From: an uncultured Bryobacterales bacterium
Lineage (GTDB): Bacteria; Acidobacteriota; Terriglobia; Bryobacterales; UBA6623
Direction: 5' to 3'
NCBI GenBank assembly: GCA_951813605.1
Contig: OX638379.1
Coordinates: forward strand, 4,228,062-4,292,061
DNA length: 64,000 nt
The position numbers and the translations under genes were made by a program. Position 1 is the stretch's first letter, and each line of letters begins with the position of its first letter. Positions 24,911-32,465 of this stretch are shown here, one piece after another. Below the pieces are notes generated by a model. That model saw only the letters and a program-made list of their open reading frames with translations, searched no databases and was not told where the DNA came from.

Positions 24911-25462
24911 ATGTCTGGCAAAAACACCGGTCGCATCTGTTGGAATCGCGATTCGATGATCGACAGCGCTCGGTCCCTGCAGCGTGTTGCGAACGAGTTG
25001 GATAAGAACGACGCAGGCCGCGAAGCCGAATCCTCGGACGAACAACTCGTCGAGGGTATCTTTCTGGCAAGACCGATTCTCTTGTCGCTCGCGACAGAAA
25101 TCGCATTGAAGGCCTGGCAGTGTTCGGAGCGAAAAGAGCCGCCGGACCGCATTCATGACTTGTTGAAATTGTTCGAATCCTTGAGACAAGACACTCAAGA
25201 GATGCTGGAAGCAAGGATGCGCAAAGTGAGCCCATTTTCGGTGTGCGCGGGGGACCCGCGTTTGCAAGGACTGAGTCCAGATTTTCAAGACATGTTCGCA
25301 GCAAGGATGCATCCGCTTCGCTACCTCTTTTCCGAGCACCGTGAAGCGAACGTGCGCTGGAGATTCCTGTACGAGAAGCGTTCGGAAAAGTTCGAAACAA
25401 GTGAAATCGACAGAGCCCTTACTGTGATCATCGGCGCCTATGAAGAAAGGCGGTGGTCATAA
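24911..25462 (+). CDS. HEPN-like accessory protein
   Basis: A 183-aa helical protein. Residues 40-85 (LVEGIFLARPILLSLATEIALKAW ... PPDRIHDLLKLFESL) have the HEPN-type arrangement of a membrane-like helix, ALKA, then HDL..LF. HEPN proteins often act as RNases or as partners in toxin and defence systems. The start ATG at 24,911 is preferred to one 48 bases upstream. Family call is tentative. Confidence 0.5.
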   Translation: MSGKNTGRICWNRDSMIDSARSLQRVANELDKNDAGREAESSDEQLVEGIFLARPILLSLATEIALKAWQCSERKEPPDRIHDLLKLFESLRQDTQEMLEARMRKVSPFSVCAGDPRLQGLSPDFQDMFAARMHPLRYLFSEHREANVRWRFLYEKRSEKFETSEIDRALTVIIGAYEERRWS

Positions 25463-25713
25463 CTACAGCGACCTCGGTGCTCGTCACGGATGGTTTCGTG
25501 GTGTCTTGCGATTCCACGGGCTGCTACGGTGACCACTCGCCTGCAAGTGGCGACGTAGGTCGAATCTTTCGCTCTGGGGCTTTGCCAGCCCTGCCGAATC
25601 GTCCCTTGCAGGCAACGACCCGCGCCCGGACGGCCTGACTCGACACACGTTTCCGTCCCTCGCACGGCCTGGGGCGGGCCGGTCACTCGAAGTCCGTATC
25701 GCTCGCGCGGTAC

Positions 25714-25762
25714 GTCCGAGCAGCGTTTCTCCGGCGCGATGACCAGCCCCCTCCAGGTGGGC
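25714..25762 (-). pseudogene. 5' fragment of HNH nuclease gene
   Basis: The minus strand reads TWRGLVIAPEKRCSD, matching the mature N-terminus of the intact nuclease (TWRSLVIVPEKRCSD at 28.15 kb); the DNA match is strongest at CCGAGCAGCGTTTCTCCGGC. The signal peptide and the nuclease domain are gone. The remainder of 25,463-25,771 shows nothing recognisable. Confidence 0.55.
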
Positions 25763-25771
25763 CGTGCGCCG

Positions 25772-25900
25772 CTACGAGACCAGCAGGAACGCCCCCACCA
25801 GCCACGCCCACGCAACCCCCCGCTCAATCTCGCCGGCCTCCCGCTGCGCCGCCTCGCTGAGGCCCGTGGGCTCGGCGCGGTCGGGCCGGCAGAGGATCAT
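25772..25900 (-). CDS. 42-aa peptide, copy B
   Basis: A 42-aa frame beginning MILCRPDRAEPTGLSEAA and ending AWAWLVGAFLLVS. The C-terminal 14 residues could insert in a membrane. It has the same length and start as copy C at 27.57 kb despite about 25% divergence, which supports real coding history. It lies between HNH gene fragments on both sides. Function unknown. Confidence 0.45.
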   Translation of the reverse strand: MILCRPDRAEPTGLSEAAQREAGEIERGVAWAWLVGAFLLVS

Positions 25901-26000
25901 GGCGAATCCGGCGTACTTCGTGAGCCGGCGTGAGACTCCGACCACCCGACTAGGTCCTGTCGTGGGACAATAGTGTGCGTACTGGTAATCTTTCTTGGTT

Positions 26001-26480
26001 ATGACCCGACAACTCCTTGCCACTTTGTTAGCGACATTGCTGTGCCTCCCGCTGGTCGCTCAGGACACGATTGTGTTCCGGAAGGGGTCCACCATGTACG
26101 TCAACGCGGAAGGAAAGACCCGACCTGCGATCGTGCACGTTCTGCCATCGGAAGGCGCCGTCAAGGTGCTCGACAAGAAGACGGGCACCGAAGTACAAAG
26201 CTTCACGCGCGAAGAGCTCGCCGAAACGGATCCCGAGTTGAAGGGCGTGGTCTACACATTTGGCAAGAAGTTCAGGACGAAGACGGTAGTCGGATTGTCC
26301 CTCGTGTGCATCGTCTGCGGCTTGGCAACCATGTTTTCGAAGTCGAAGTGGCACTGGATCACAATCCAGAACGATGCCTATGTCCTCGTTCTCAGGGCAA
26401 GCAAGCGGGACTACCAGCGGATGAGACTGCAAATTAGTGGGGCGCTTGGCGTCCCGCTAGAGATTGCGGACGATACGTAG
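26001..26480 (+). CDS. Exported protein, unknown
   Basis: A 159-aa protein with a signal peptide (about residues 1-21, ending LVAQD), a soluble domain beginning TIVFRKGSTMYVNAEGK, then a membrane segment near 100-118 (VVGLSLVCIVCGLATMF) and a short tail. It may be inserted in the cell envelope. It lies before a repressor 3' stub. No family recognised. Confidence 0.55.
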   Translation: MTRQLLATLLATLLCLPLVAQDTIVFRKGSTMYVNAEGKTRPAIVHVLPSEGAVKVLDKKTGTEVQSFTREELAETDPELKGVVYTFGKKFRTKTVVGLSLVCIVCGLATMFSKSKWHWITIQNDAYVLVLRASKRDYQRMRLQISGALGVPLEIADDT

Positions 26481-26493
26481 AGACATCATCAGT

Positions 26494-26526
26494 TCACAGC
26501 GTCCGCCCCCTCCACATCACCTGCCA
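26494..26526 (-). pseudogene. Repressor gene 3' stub 1
   Basis: The minus strand reads WQVMWRGRTL then stop, the conserved end of S24-type phage repressors; the active repressor here ends EVKWMAKTFG. Nothing else of the gene remains. It borders the cargo block that runs rightwards to stub 2 at 31.35 kb. Confidence 0.5.
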
Positions 26527-26530
26527 CCCC

Positions 26531-26605
26531 TCACTCCGTCTGCTTGATCCGCTCCAACAGCTCGGCGCTGAGCTGCTGCGCCTCCGCGACCTGCTCGGCG
26601 GTCAT
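26531..26605 (-). pseudogene. Possible C-terminal scrap of a Sel1/TPR-type protein
   Basis: The minus strand reads MTAEQVAEAQQLSAELLERI then KQTE and stop. MTxEQxAEAQxLA is a frequent C-terminus of Sel1-repeat proteins. No repeats remain upstream. Weak; it may be chance. The interval 26,481-26,779 otherwise holds stub 1 and a promoter. Confidence 0.25.
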
Positions 26606-26742
26606 GAGGCGGCGGTTGGCCGGAAGAGCCGGAAGTCGTCGCGGGTTCCCCCCGCACCGTCGAGTTTGGGTGGCGGCGCCGGGCCTCCAAGGTTCAGCTT
26701 GCGGGTTCGACCTCGGTGGCGCAAGATTGCAAAACAATCTAC

Positions 26743-26772
26743 TTGACGCACGGAACGCCGGTCAATTACGCT
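26743..26772 (+). promoter_or_regulatory. Promoter with leaderless GTG
   Basis: TTGACG (26743-26748), 18 bp, TACGCT (26767-26772), seven bases, then GTG at 26780. The transcript would begin at or next to the start codon. Confidence 0.45.
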
Positions 26773-26779
26773 GGCTGTC

Positions 26780-27442
26780 GTGGCGGATTCTCTCAAGAAA
26801 AAACTCTGGAACGTGATCAGCCAAGCTAGGACAACAGAATGGCTGCTCCGGCTCTTGCTTGGTTCTCTTGTCGCGGCCAAGGCTGTGATTCCTAGCGGCT
26901 TCCTCGAAAACCCATTTATTCCTCTGGCTTACTTTTTCGGAGTCATACTGGTAACTGGCCTATTCGTGAAGGCTGTAAAATTCGGCTGGCGCAAGTTGAA
27001 TCCACCGACTATCACAATTGAGCTGTGCCGCGGGTCCGATGCATCACTAGTGCTCTCTCCGTCCCTTGACGGTAAATATTACGGGACATGCCAGATTCTC
27101 AATTCAGATTTTGGTTCGCAACGACCTTTCGACATGTATTGGGACGATAGTCCTAGACTGAAGGGAAAATACATCCGCTCAAAAGACAAGGCAACAATTG
27201 TGCTGGCCATTAAAGACAAGAAGTCGGATCCTGCTACATTTTATTATCGTCTGGGCGGCGCGGTTATTCAACGTGAACCATTGAGGCACGTCACTAATAG
27301 AAAACTGCCGTTAGAGTGGCGCCATGTACGTACTGAGTTCAGGTGCGACCAATCTCCACACGTATGGAACCACGAATACAGATTCCGTTTGGGCAAGGGA
27401 TTTAGATTCGAGATTGAAGAGGTTGAGCCAACGCTGACTTGA
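26780..27442 (+). CDS. Membrane protein, unknown
   Basis: A 220-aa protein with two membrane segments near residues 20-42 (LLRLLLGSLVAAKAVIPSGF) and 48-68 (IPLAYFFGVILVTGLFVKAV) and a C-terminal soluble beta-rich domain. The AT content is higher than in the phage core, which suggests separate acquisition. It lies inside the cargo block between repressor stubs 1 and 2. No family recognised. Confidence 0.6.
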   Translation: MADSLKKKLWNVISQARTTEWLLRLLLGSLVAAKAVIPSGFLENPFIPLAYFFGVILVTGLFVKAVKFGWRKLNPPTITIELCRGSDASLVLSPSLDGKYYGTCQILNSDFGSQRPFDMYWDDSPRLKGKYIRSKDKATIVLAIKDKKSDPATFYYRLGGAVIQREPLRHVTNRKLPLEWRHVRTEFRCDQSPHVWNHEYRFRLGKGFRFEIEEVEPTLT

Positions 27443-27565
27443 ACGAATTCCTTGCCGAGACGCCAGAATCCAATCGCACTTAGCGGTTGCTTGTCTGAGA
27501 CTGCCATGCGCATTATTGCTTCTCCTGATTCATCTAATTCTTGGTCGTCTGTAATTCGATGAACC

Positions 27566-27694
27566 TCACAGTCCCTCTTCCCACGCCCCCACCAGCCACG
27601 CCCACGCGACACCCCCCTCGATCTCGCCGGCCTCCCGCGCCGCCGCCTCGCTGAGGCCGGTGGGCTCGGCGTGGTCGGGCCGGTAGAGGATCAT
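27566..27694 (-). CDS. 42-aa peptide, copy C
   Basis: A 42-aa frame, MILYRPDHAEPTGLSEAAAR...AWAWLVGAWEEGL, starting 14 bases after the intact HNH nuclease gene on the same strand, so probably co-transcribed. The last five residues differ from the hydrophobic end of copy B. Function unknown; it may be the usual partner of the nuclease. Confidence 0.45.
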   Translation of the reverse strand: MILYRPDHAEPTGLSEAAAREAGEIEGGVAWAWLVGAWEEGL

Positions 27695-27708
27695 GGTGCC
27701 GCTTCGTT

Positions 27709-28242
27709 CTAGCGCGTCGTGAAGCGCCTCGAGAACTGCATCTCGACAGAGGGGCAAGTCCTCAAGACACCCTCCAGCGCCGCCGCTTCCATCACATCGA
27801 CGGTCAGATTGTACTTGAGCTTGACCTTCACGACCGTATCCGCGAACCAACAGCGGTTGCTTGTCGGCAGCCATTCCGCTGCGTCCTTGTCCGACTTGAC
27901 GCGCCGGTTGAGATCGGGTTCGGCCAGCGTCAGGTTGAGCGGGTCGTTGGCGAATTCCCTCTTTCTCTCGGGCGTTGCGGCGCACAGGCCGCTGTCGTGC
28001 GCCTCGGAGCGGGCTACCATGTGCTCGATGTCCGTTGCGGTCTGCGAGGCGAACCACACGCCGGTGTAGGGGCTGTAGACGCCGCCGAGCGACTCGACCA
28101 CGGTGTTCTCGACGGACGGGGAATAGCGGTAGTCGTTCGCGCTGTAGTCCGAGCAGCGTTTCTCCGGCACGATGACCAGGCTGCGCCAGGTCTGGCCTGC
28201 GAGGATGGCGGGGAAGCACAAAGCGATGACCAGGATTCTCAT
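27709..28242 (-). CDS. Secreted HNH nuclease (DUF1524/GmrSD-type domain)
   Basis: A 177-aa protein with a signal peptide (MRILVIALCFPAILAGQ). The HNH core is TDIEHMVARSEAHDSGLC near residues 75-92, then DPLNLTLAEPDLNR and KSDKDAAEWLP near 110-138, as in GmrSD/DUF1524-like HNH enzymes. It should act outside the cytoplasm or in the periplasm. The ATG is preceded by AGGGGAG. Fragments of the same gene lie at 19.4 and 25.7 kb. Confidence 0.75.
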   Translation of the reverse strand: MRILVIALCFPAILAGQTWRSLVIVPEKRCSDYSANDYRYSPSVENTVVESLGGVYSPYTGVWFASQTATDIEHMVARSEAHDSGLCAATPERKREFANDPLNLTLAEPDLNRRVKSDKDAAEWLPTSNRCWFADTVVKVKLKYNLTVDVMEAAALEGVLRTCPSVEMQFSRRFTTR

Positions 28243-28429
28243 GGATTCTCCCCTCCTGCGGATCGAGCCCGCCTCGGTGTGGGGTGTCCGGGCAACCACT
28301 ATACACCCCGGTTCACGTGCCGGTTCGCGATTCCGCTGCGTCACCGATCTGGACTTCGATATCGACGGATGACCGCAGCGTCCAAAAGGAATCGATCAGT
28401 GAGGTAAGATTTGTTGATCGGAGGGGGAA

Positions 28430-29425
28430 GTGTACAGGATATTGTCCATCGACGGGGGCGGAATCCGAGGTGTGATTCCGGCCGTCCTGCTGACCGAGAT
28501 GGAAAAGCGGACGGAAGAGCCCATCTGTGAATTGTTCGATCTGATTGCCGGAACGTCTACAGGCGGTATTTTGGCTGCGGGCCTCACCGTCCCCGAGTGG
28601 TCGGGCTCGCAAACGCCCAAATTCGAGGCGTCGGCCCTTCTGAGGGTCTATGAGGATCGTGGAAAGGAGATATTCGCACGTTCCCTCTGGGACGGCATCA
28701 CCTCGCTAGGTGGGCTTGCTGACGAGAAGTATCCGAGCAACGGAATCGAGACGGTGCTCGACGACACGTTTGGCAATGCAAGACTTGCGGACACGCTCAC
28801 CGAAATTCTCGTGACCAGCTATGAGATTGAGACGCGCCAACCCTACTTCTTCAAATCGACCAAAGCTCGCGGGAAATCGAGCCCAAATGACCTACTGCGG
28901 GAGGTAGCCCGCGCCACGTCTGCCGCTCCAACCTATTTCGAACCGGCTAAAGTACCAACGTTTAACAACAGAAGAACACGTTATTTGGTCGACGGTGGAG
29001 TCTTTGCCAACAATCCCGCGCTGTGTGCGTACGCAGAAGCGCGGAAGTCCGGCAAGGACCCAGAGCAGATCCTTCTTGTCAGCCTTGGAACAGGTGTGGC
29101 GACCCGACCGATCCCTTACGAACAGGCTAAAAACTGGGGAAAAATTGAATGGATTCGACCGATCCTGAGCGTCATCATGGACGGCGTAGCCGATGCCGTC
29201 GATTATCAGCTGCGGCAACTGCTCCCGCCCACAGGTAACACCCCCCGGTATCATCGCTTCAACATCGAGCTAACGGAGGCTCTCGATGACTTGGACGCGA
29301 CACACACGGCAAACATTAAAGCTCTAAAACAGGAAGCGAGGCGAATTCTTGATGGAAGGACACGAATGGGCAAGAAGTTCTCGGCCCTTTGCGGTCAGCT
29401 CCACCGGCTGACGGAGACCGAATGA
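28430..29425 (+). CDS. Patatin-like phospholipase
   Basis: A 331-aa lipid hydrolase with the oxyanion loop DGGGIRG at residues 8-14, the nucleophile elbow GTSTGG near residue 43 and the catalytic Asp in VDGGVFANNP near 186. This is the form found in CapV-type CBASS effectors as well as in stand-alone patatins. No cyclase (CD-NTase) gene is adjacent. GTG start behind GGAGGGGG. It is divergent from the HNH gene. Confidence 0.85.
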   Translation: MYRILSIDGGGIRGVIPAVLLTEMEKRTEEPICELFDLIAGTSTGGILAAGLTVPEWSGSQTPKFEASALLRVYEDRGKEIFARSLWDGITSLGGLADEKYPSNGIETVLDDTFGNARLADTLTEILVTSYEIETRQPYFFKSTKARGKSSPNDLLREVARATSAAPTYFEPAKVPTFNNRRTRYLVDGGVFANNPALCAYAEARKSGKDPEQILLVSLGTGVATRPIPYEQAKNWGKIEWIRPILSVIMDGVADAVDYQLRQLLPPTGNTPRYHRFNIELTEALDDLDATHTANIKALKQEARRILDGRTRMGKKFSALCGQLHRLTETE

Positions 29426-29471
29426 AGCAGCCACGGGACTGCCATTTGTCGTGGAGCAAGCTTGCACCGCG

Positions 29472-30266
29472 TTAGGAATAACTCAATAGGATCAAGCGCG
29501 CTTGCTTCTCCTCCGATAGTCTAATCGAGCTGATTGCCAAAATGATTTCAAGATCTTCGAGAACAGCCGGATTGTTTCGAGTAACTTTCACCTCTTTCCA
29601 AAGTCTTGTTGGATTTTGCACTCTGATTATGACACCTGGATCGTGGAAGCTATTAACCCACTTCGAAAACTCCATTTTCAGATCATGGAATACCGCACTT
29701 ACCGATGCGGCAGTTTCATGGTCAATCTCTATGGCTCGACGCACATCGTCAAACATCGCAGATTGAGCAAAGGCATTGAGGCCCACGGCTCGGGTCAAGA
29801 GTTTATGGCTTATCTCGCTCTTTTCCAAGGCACTGTACTTGATGTAGCCCTGTGGAGATCCATTCAATTCGATAACCATCTGGTCATCGCTGGGGACCAC
29901 ACTTAGCTCTCTCTTTGCAAGTTCAAAACCCGGATCTTTGGCCGAATCCAATAGCTTTCCACTCCTCAGTAATGAAGCTCGAACTAGAACCCTCCTCCCA
30001 AAGTGATCGATGCCAGTCCATAGTCGATTCTTCAATGGAGGACCCAAATTCCCGTCCTTATTGGGTGATTCAAATATTTCGAGTTTCACCTCGTGCTCTG
30101 TAAACTTAAGATAGATCGTAGAGCCTACTGTTAGGAGTGTACAAAACATTCCTAACACAATACAGAGATATGATAACCATCTAGGAGCTTTGAGCTTATA
30201 CAAGACTACCCCACAAGCGAGAATCCCAACCGCTGGTCCGGACGTCTGAATCAGGTCAAAAAGCAT
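29472..30266 (-). CDS. Membrane-anchored accessory protein, AT-rich
   Basis: A 264-aa protein with two N-terminal membrane segments (near 10-28 and 34-56), a beta-rich middle (VKLEIFESPNKDGNLGPPLKN) and a helical C-terminus. The ATG at 30,266 follows AAGGAG. Base composition is clearly more AT-rich than the phage core, which suggests independent acquisition. Unknown family. Confidence 0.6.
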   Translation of the reverse strand: MLFDLIQTSGPAVGILACGVVLYKLKAPRWLSYLCIVLGMFCTLLTVGSTIYLKFTEHEVKLEIFESPNKDGNLGPPLKNRLWTGIDHFGRRVLVRASLLRSGKLLDSAKDPGFELAKRELSVVPSDDQMVIELNGSPQGYIKYSALEKSEISHKLLTRAVGLNAFAQSAMFDDVRRAIEIDHETAASVSAVFHDLKMEFSKWVNSFHDPGVIIRVQNPTRLWKEVKVTRNNPAVLEDLEIILAISSIRLSEEKQARLILLSYS

Positions 30267-30308
30267 GCTTTCTCCTTCGTCGTTCGGCAGCCTCGCTAGC
30301 ACTTGATC

Positions 30309-30518
30309 CTATTGTTGAGGACGCTTCCGCGTGAGCGCTTGCTTGATCGAGCGCGCGATACCCACCGCCACGACGGTCACGCAGAAGCCAATGAGAAGAA
30401 CCAGTCCCTGACCGGCGCGCGTGGTGGGCTCGACCCAGAACACGAGGCCGATGCCGACGAGCACGCCGAGCGTGCCGCCGATCCTGAGCTTCCTAATCTT
30501 CTCGAGCATGTCACCCAC
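30309..30518 (-). CDS. Small two-TM protein
   Basis: A 69-aa protein with two membrane segments (GGTLGVLVGIGLVFWV and GLVLLIGFCVTVVAVGI) and a basic tail. It overlaps the end of the lipoprotein gene by eight bases, so the two are likely co-translated. Function unknown. Confidence 0.55.
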   Translation of the reverse strand: MGDMLEKIRKLRIGGTLGVLVGIGLVFWVEPTTRAGQGLVLLIGFCVTVVAVGIARSIKQALTRKRPQQ

Positions 30519-31332
30519 TTATGAGACTGAACACAAAGAGGATCCCGGGACCGAAGCGATCGGCCCACAATCTCAGCGTCACGCGCAGGCGCTCGAGATT
30601 CCAGCCACTGCGCCAAAGGGCGGGATTTCTCTGGATGTCGTCGGCCCAGGCTCGGAACCGCTCCTTCGCTTGCTCGCTGGTGGTCACGCTGGAGAGATCC
30701 ATGACCAGCACGGGCACGTTCGCCTGCCCGAAGTTGGTCGATGGTGACCAAGCGAGCAGGTACGGTCCGCGGCCACGGAGATTCTCATCGTCGCTCGCGC
30801 GCGTCGCTTTTTGGATGGCGTCGATGGAGGTGATGAGGTCGATACCGGCTACAATCTCGGCGCACCGGCTCTGCGGGGTTTCGTCTGCGTTAGTGTCGTT
30901 GAGACTGTTTGCAAGATCGGGGTTGGAGATTGGCCAAGCTGTGGCCATCTGGTCTTTCAGCGGCACCCCCTGGTCAACCAGCTCCAGCGCCGCCGGAAGA
31001 GTCGCCAGAAAACCCTCGCAGATCGCCATGTAGCGATTCTCAGACTGTGACGTTGCCTCCGACCGGAATGCCAGGATGCCATAGGCGGCAAATTCCTTTA
31101 GCGGATGCTGACCGTCACCGATAAACAGGCTCGACGCCCTGACCTCGGGGACGGCTAGCAAAATTTCGGGCGCGGTTCGGGACATGGGCACGGTTCCGGA
31201 CTCGGGCGGGGCGGGCGGGGGTGGGGGCGGCGGCGGCGGGTGTTTGGGATGGCGTGACCCGCAGCTGGCCAGCGTCAGCGCCAGCACGGAAAGGGCAAGA
31301 ATCGTCGCCGGCCTCGGATACGTCTGTTGCAT
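30511..31332 (-). CDS. Lipoprotein with polyproline linker
   Basis: A 273-aa protein with a signal peptide and lipobox LTLASC at residues 18-23, a nine-proline run near residue 32, and a soluble domain with IDLITSIDAIQKATRASDDE and VPVLVMDLSSVTTSEQAKERF. The start is an ATG at 31,332, just inside repressor stub 2's flank. It ends eight bases into the small two-TM gene. Family not recognised. Confidence 0.6.
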   Translation of the reverse strand: MQQTYPRPATILALSVLALTLASCGSRHPKHPPPPPPPPPAPPESGTVPMSRTAPEILLAVPEVRASSLFIGDGQHPLKEFAAYGILAFRSEATSQSENRYMAICEGFLATLPAALELVDQGVPLKDQMATAWPISNPDLANSLNDTNADETPQSRCAEIVAGIDLITSIDAIQKATRASDDENLRGRGPYLLAWSPSTNFGQANVPVLVMDLSSVTTSEQAKERFRAWADDIQRNPALWRSGWNLERLRVTLRLWADRFGPGILFVFSLISG

Positions 31333-31343
31333 CGCTCTCGTCT

Positions 31344-31379
31344 TCACACAAACGTCCTCGCCATCCACTTCACCTGCGC
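31344..31379 (-). pseudogene. Repressor gene 3' stub 2
   Basis: The minus strand reads VAQVKWMARTFV then stop, close to the end of the active repressor (GEVKWMAKTFG). It stands directly upstream of the lipoprotein gene and forms the left flank of the TIR-like/multi-TM cassette. Confidence 0.55.
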
Positions 31380-31442
31380 GACGACTCCTATTCACACGCG
31401 TCCAAAGTACCGGTGAAGACTCATGGAACGTGCTCACCAGCG

Positions 31443-31940
31443 TCACATCTTCTTCCGAATGCTTACAGCCTCTTCGACAATCCTTGGCAAGTTTGCCCTG
31501 ATCCAGCCGTATCGCTCCTGGCTATCAATTCCATGGGGGTTGTAACACTTGACGATCGACGAGAGCCCATTCCCGCTCACGTTAACGGTGATTCCGTTAA
31601 ACGGATTGCGTCCCTTGCTCGCTGTTCTTTCGTCCTGGTCCTTGAGGCCGTGGATATAGATACCGACCACGCCCATTCCCTTGTTCCAGGACTCGATGAT
31701 TTCATGGTTAATCCAAGGCCGACCCGCTGTGTTGCTTCCAATGAGGACAACGGTGCAAGTCCGGCCGCGCATCTGATTGGCAATCCATTGCTTGATGGCT
31801 GGCTTGCCGCCACGCTTTACGGTTTCCCAAGCGTTGTCTGACACGGGGGCGTTGCCGTCAACCATCCCCATCTTCCGCACTTGTGCCGCCCGCCAGCTGT
31901 CGGCGTCGTAGTGGAAGCTAAAGAACACTCGTCGAGTCAT
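31443..31940 (-). CDS. TIR-like (MTH538/DUF1863, ThsB-type) protein
   Basis: A 165-aa protein of the DUF1863 TIR-like family. It starts RRVFFSFHYDADSWRAAQVR, followed by VSDNAWETVKRGGKPAIKQWI, TCTVVLIGSNTAGRPWINHEI and GVVGIYIHGLKD, the order seen in ThsB of Thoeris systems. These proteins sense phage infection and make a nucleotide signal. It lies 12 bp after the multi-TM gene on the same strand, with AGAGGA before the ATG. No ThsA-like NADase is nearby. Confidence 0.8.
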   Translation of the reverse strand: MTRRVFFSFHYDADSWRAAQVRKMGMVDGNAPVSDNAWETVKRGGKPAIKQWIANQMRGRTCTVVLIGSNTAGRPWINHEIIESWNKGMGVVGIYIHGLKDQDERTASKGRNPFNGITVNVSGNGLSSIVKCYNPHGIDSQERYGWIRANLPRIVEEAVSIRKKM

Positions 31941-31952
31941 GTTTCAGTCCTC

Positions 31953-32354
31953 TTACGCGCAGATCACCAGCAGCACCGCTATGGCCACGGCAGTGATTGT
32001 TCCGTGAAACAGCCCGAGCGTAGGAGATAAGGCGACACGCATTGTACAACTCACCTGTGTCTCAAAGGATTGTGTATCCATTGAATAATCGACCGACGCA
32101 GCATCCAACACGCGAGCATGGTCGTAGAGTTTCCGGAAGAGGCGCTCCTGGCGCAGAAAGTAAGCATCAAGCGCCCAAAACATGAATGTCGGAAAGAAGG
32201 CTAGATAGACGAATCGTGCATTGCCATTTGCTGCCGCTAGCGCGAACAGAGCTGCGACCAACGTAACGCTCCACCTCTTGATAAGGAATGAATTGCTGGC
32301 CATCCTAGTGATGGCCGTTTGAATCATCCCAAGATGAGCAACCTTATTATCCAT
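31953..32354 (-). CDS. Multi-TM partner of TIR-like protein
   Basis: A 133-aa membrane protein: KRWSVTLVAALFALAAA near residue 28, RFVYLAFFPTFMFWALDAYFL near 50, a charged RQERLFRKLYDHAR segment, then a C-terminal segment GTITAVAIAVLLVICA. It is the first gene of a two-gene operon with the TIR-like gene. I have the impression this pairing recurs in bacterial genomes. It is a plausible membrane effector opened by the TIR product. The ATG at 32,354 is preferred over a longer frame. Confidence 0.7.
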   Translation of the reverse strand: MDNKVAHLGMIQTAITRMASNSFLIKRWSVTLVAALFALAAANGNARFVYLAFFPTFMFWALDAYFLRQERLFRKLYDHARVLDAASVDYSMDTQSFETQVSCTMRVALSPTLGLFHGTITAVAIAVLLVICA

Positions 32355-32431
32355 ACCAGTCCTGCCCAAACCGTCAACTTGCAGTTACACCCAGCGCCCT
32401 CGATCGCTCTGGAAATACCTTAGTACCGCAA

Positions 32432-32465
32432 TCACAACGTCCTCCCCGTCCACATCACCTGCCCT
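32432..32465 (-). pseudogene. Repressor gene 3' stub 3
   Basis: The minus strand reads GQVMWTGRTL then stop, directly abutting the end of the intact repressor gene. It is the right flank of the TIR-like/multi-TM cassette; stub 2 is its left flank. Confidence 0.55.

Noticed and set aside
28430..32354. A complete CBASS or classical Thoeris operon
   Set aside because: No CD-NTase, ThsA-like NADase or SLOG/SIR2 gene was found beside the patatin or TIR-like gene.
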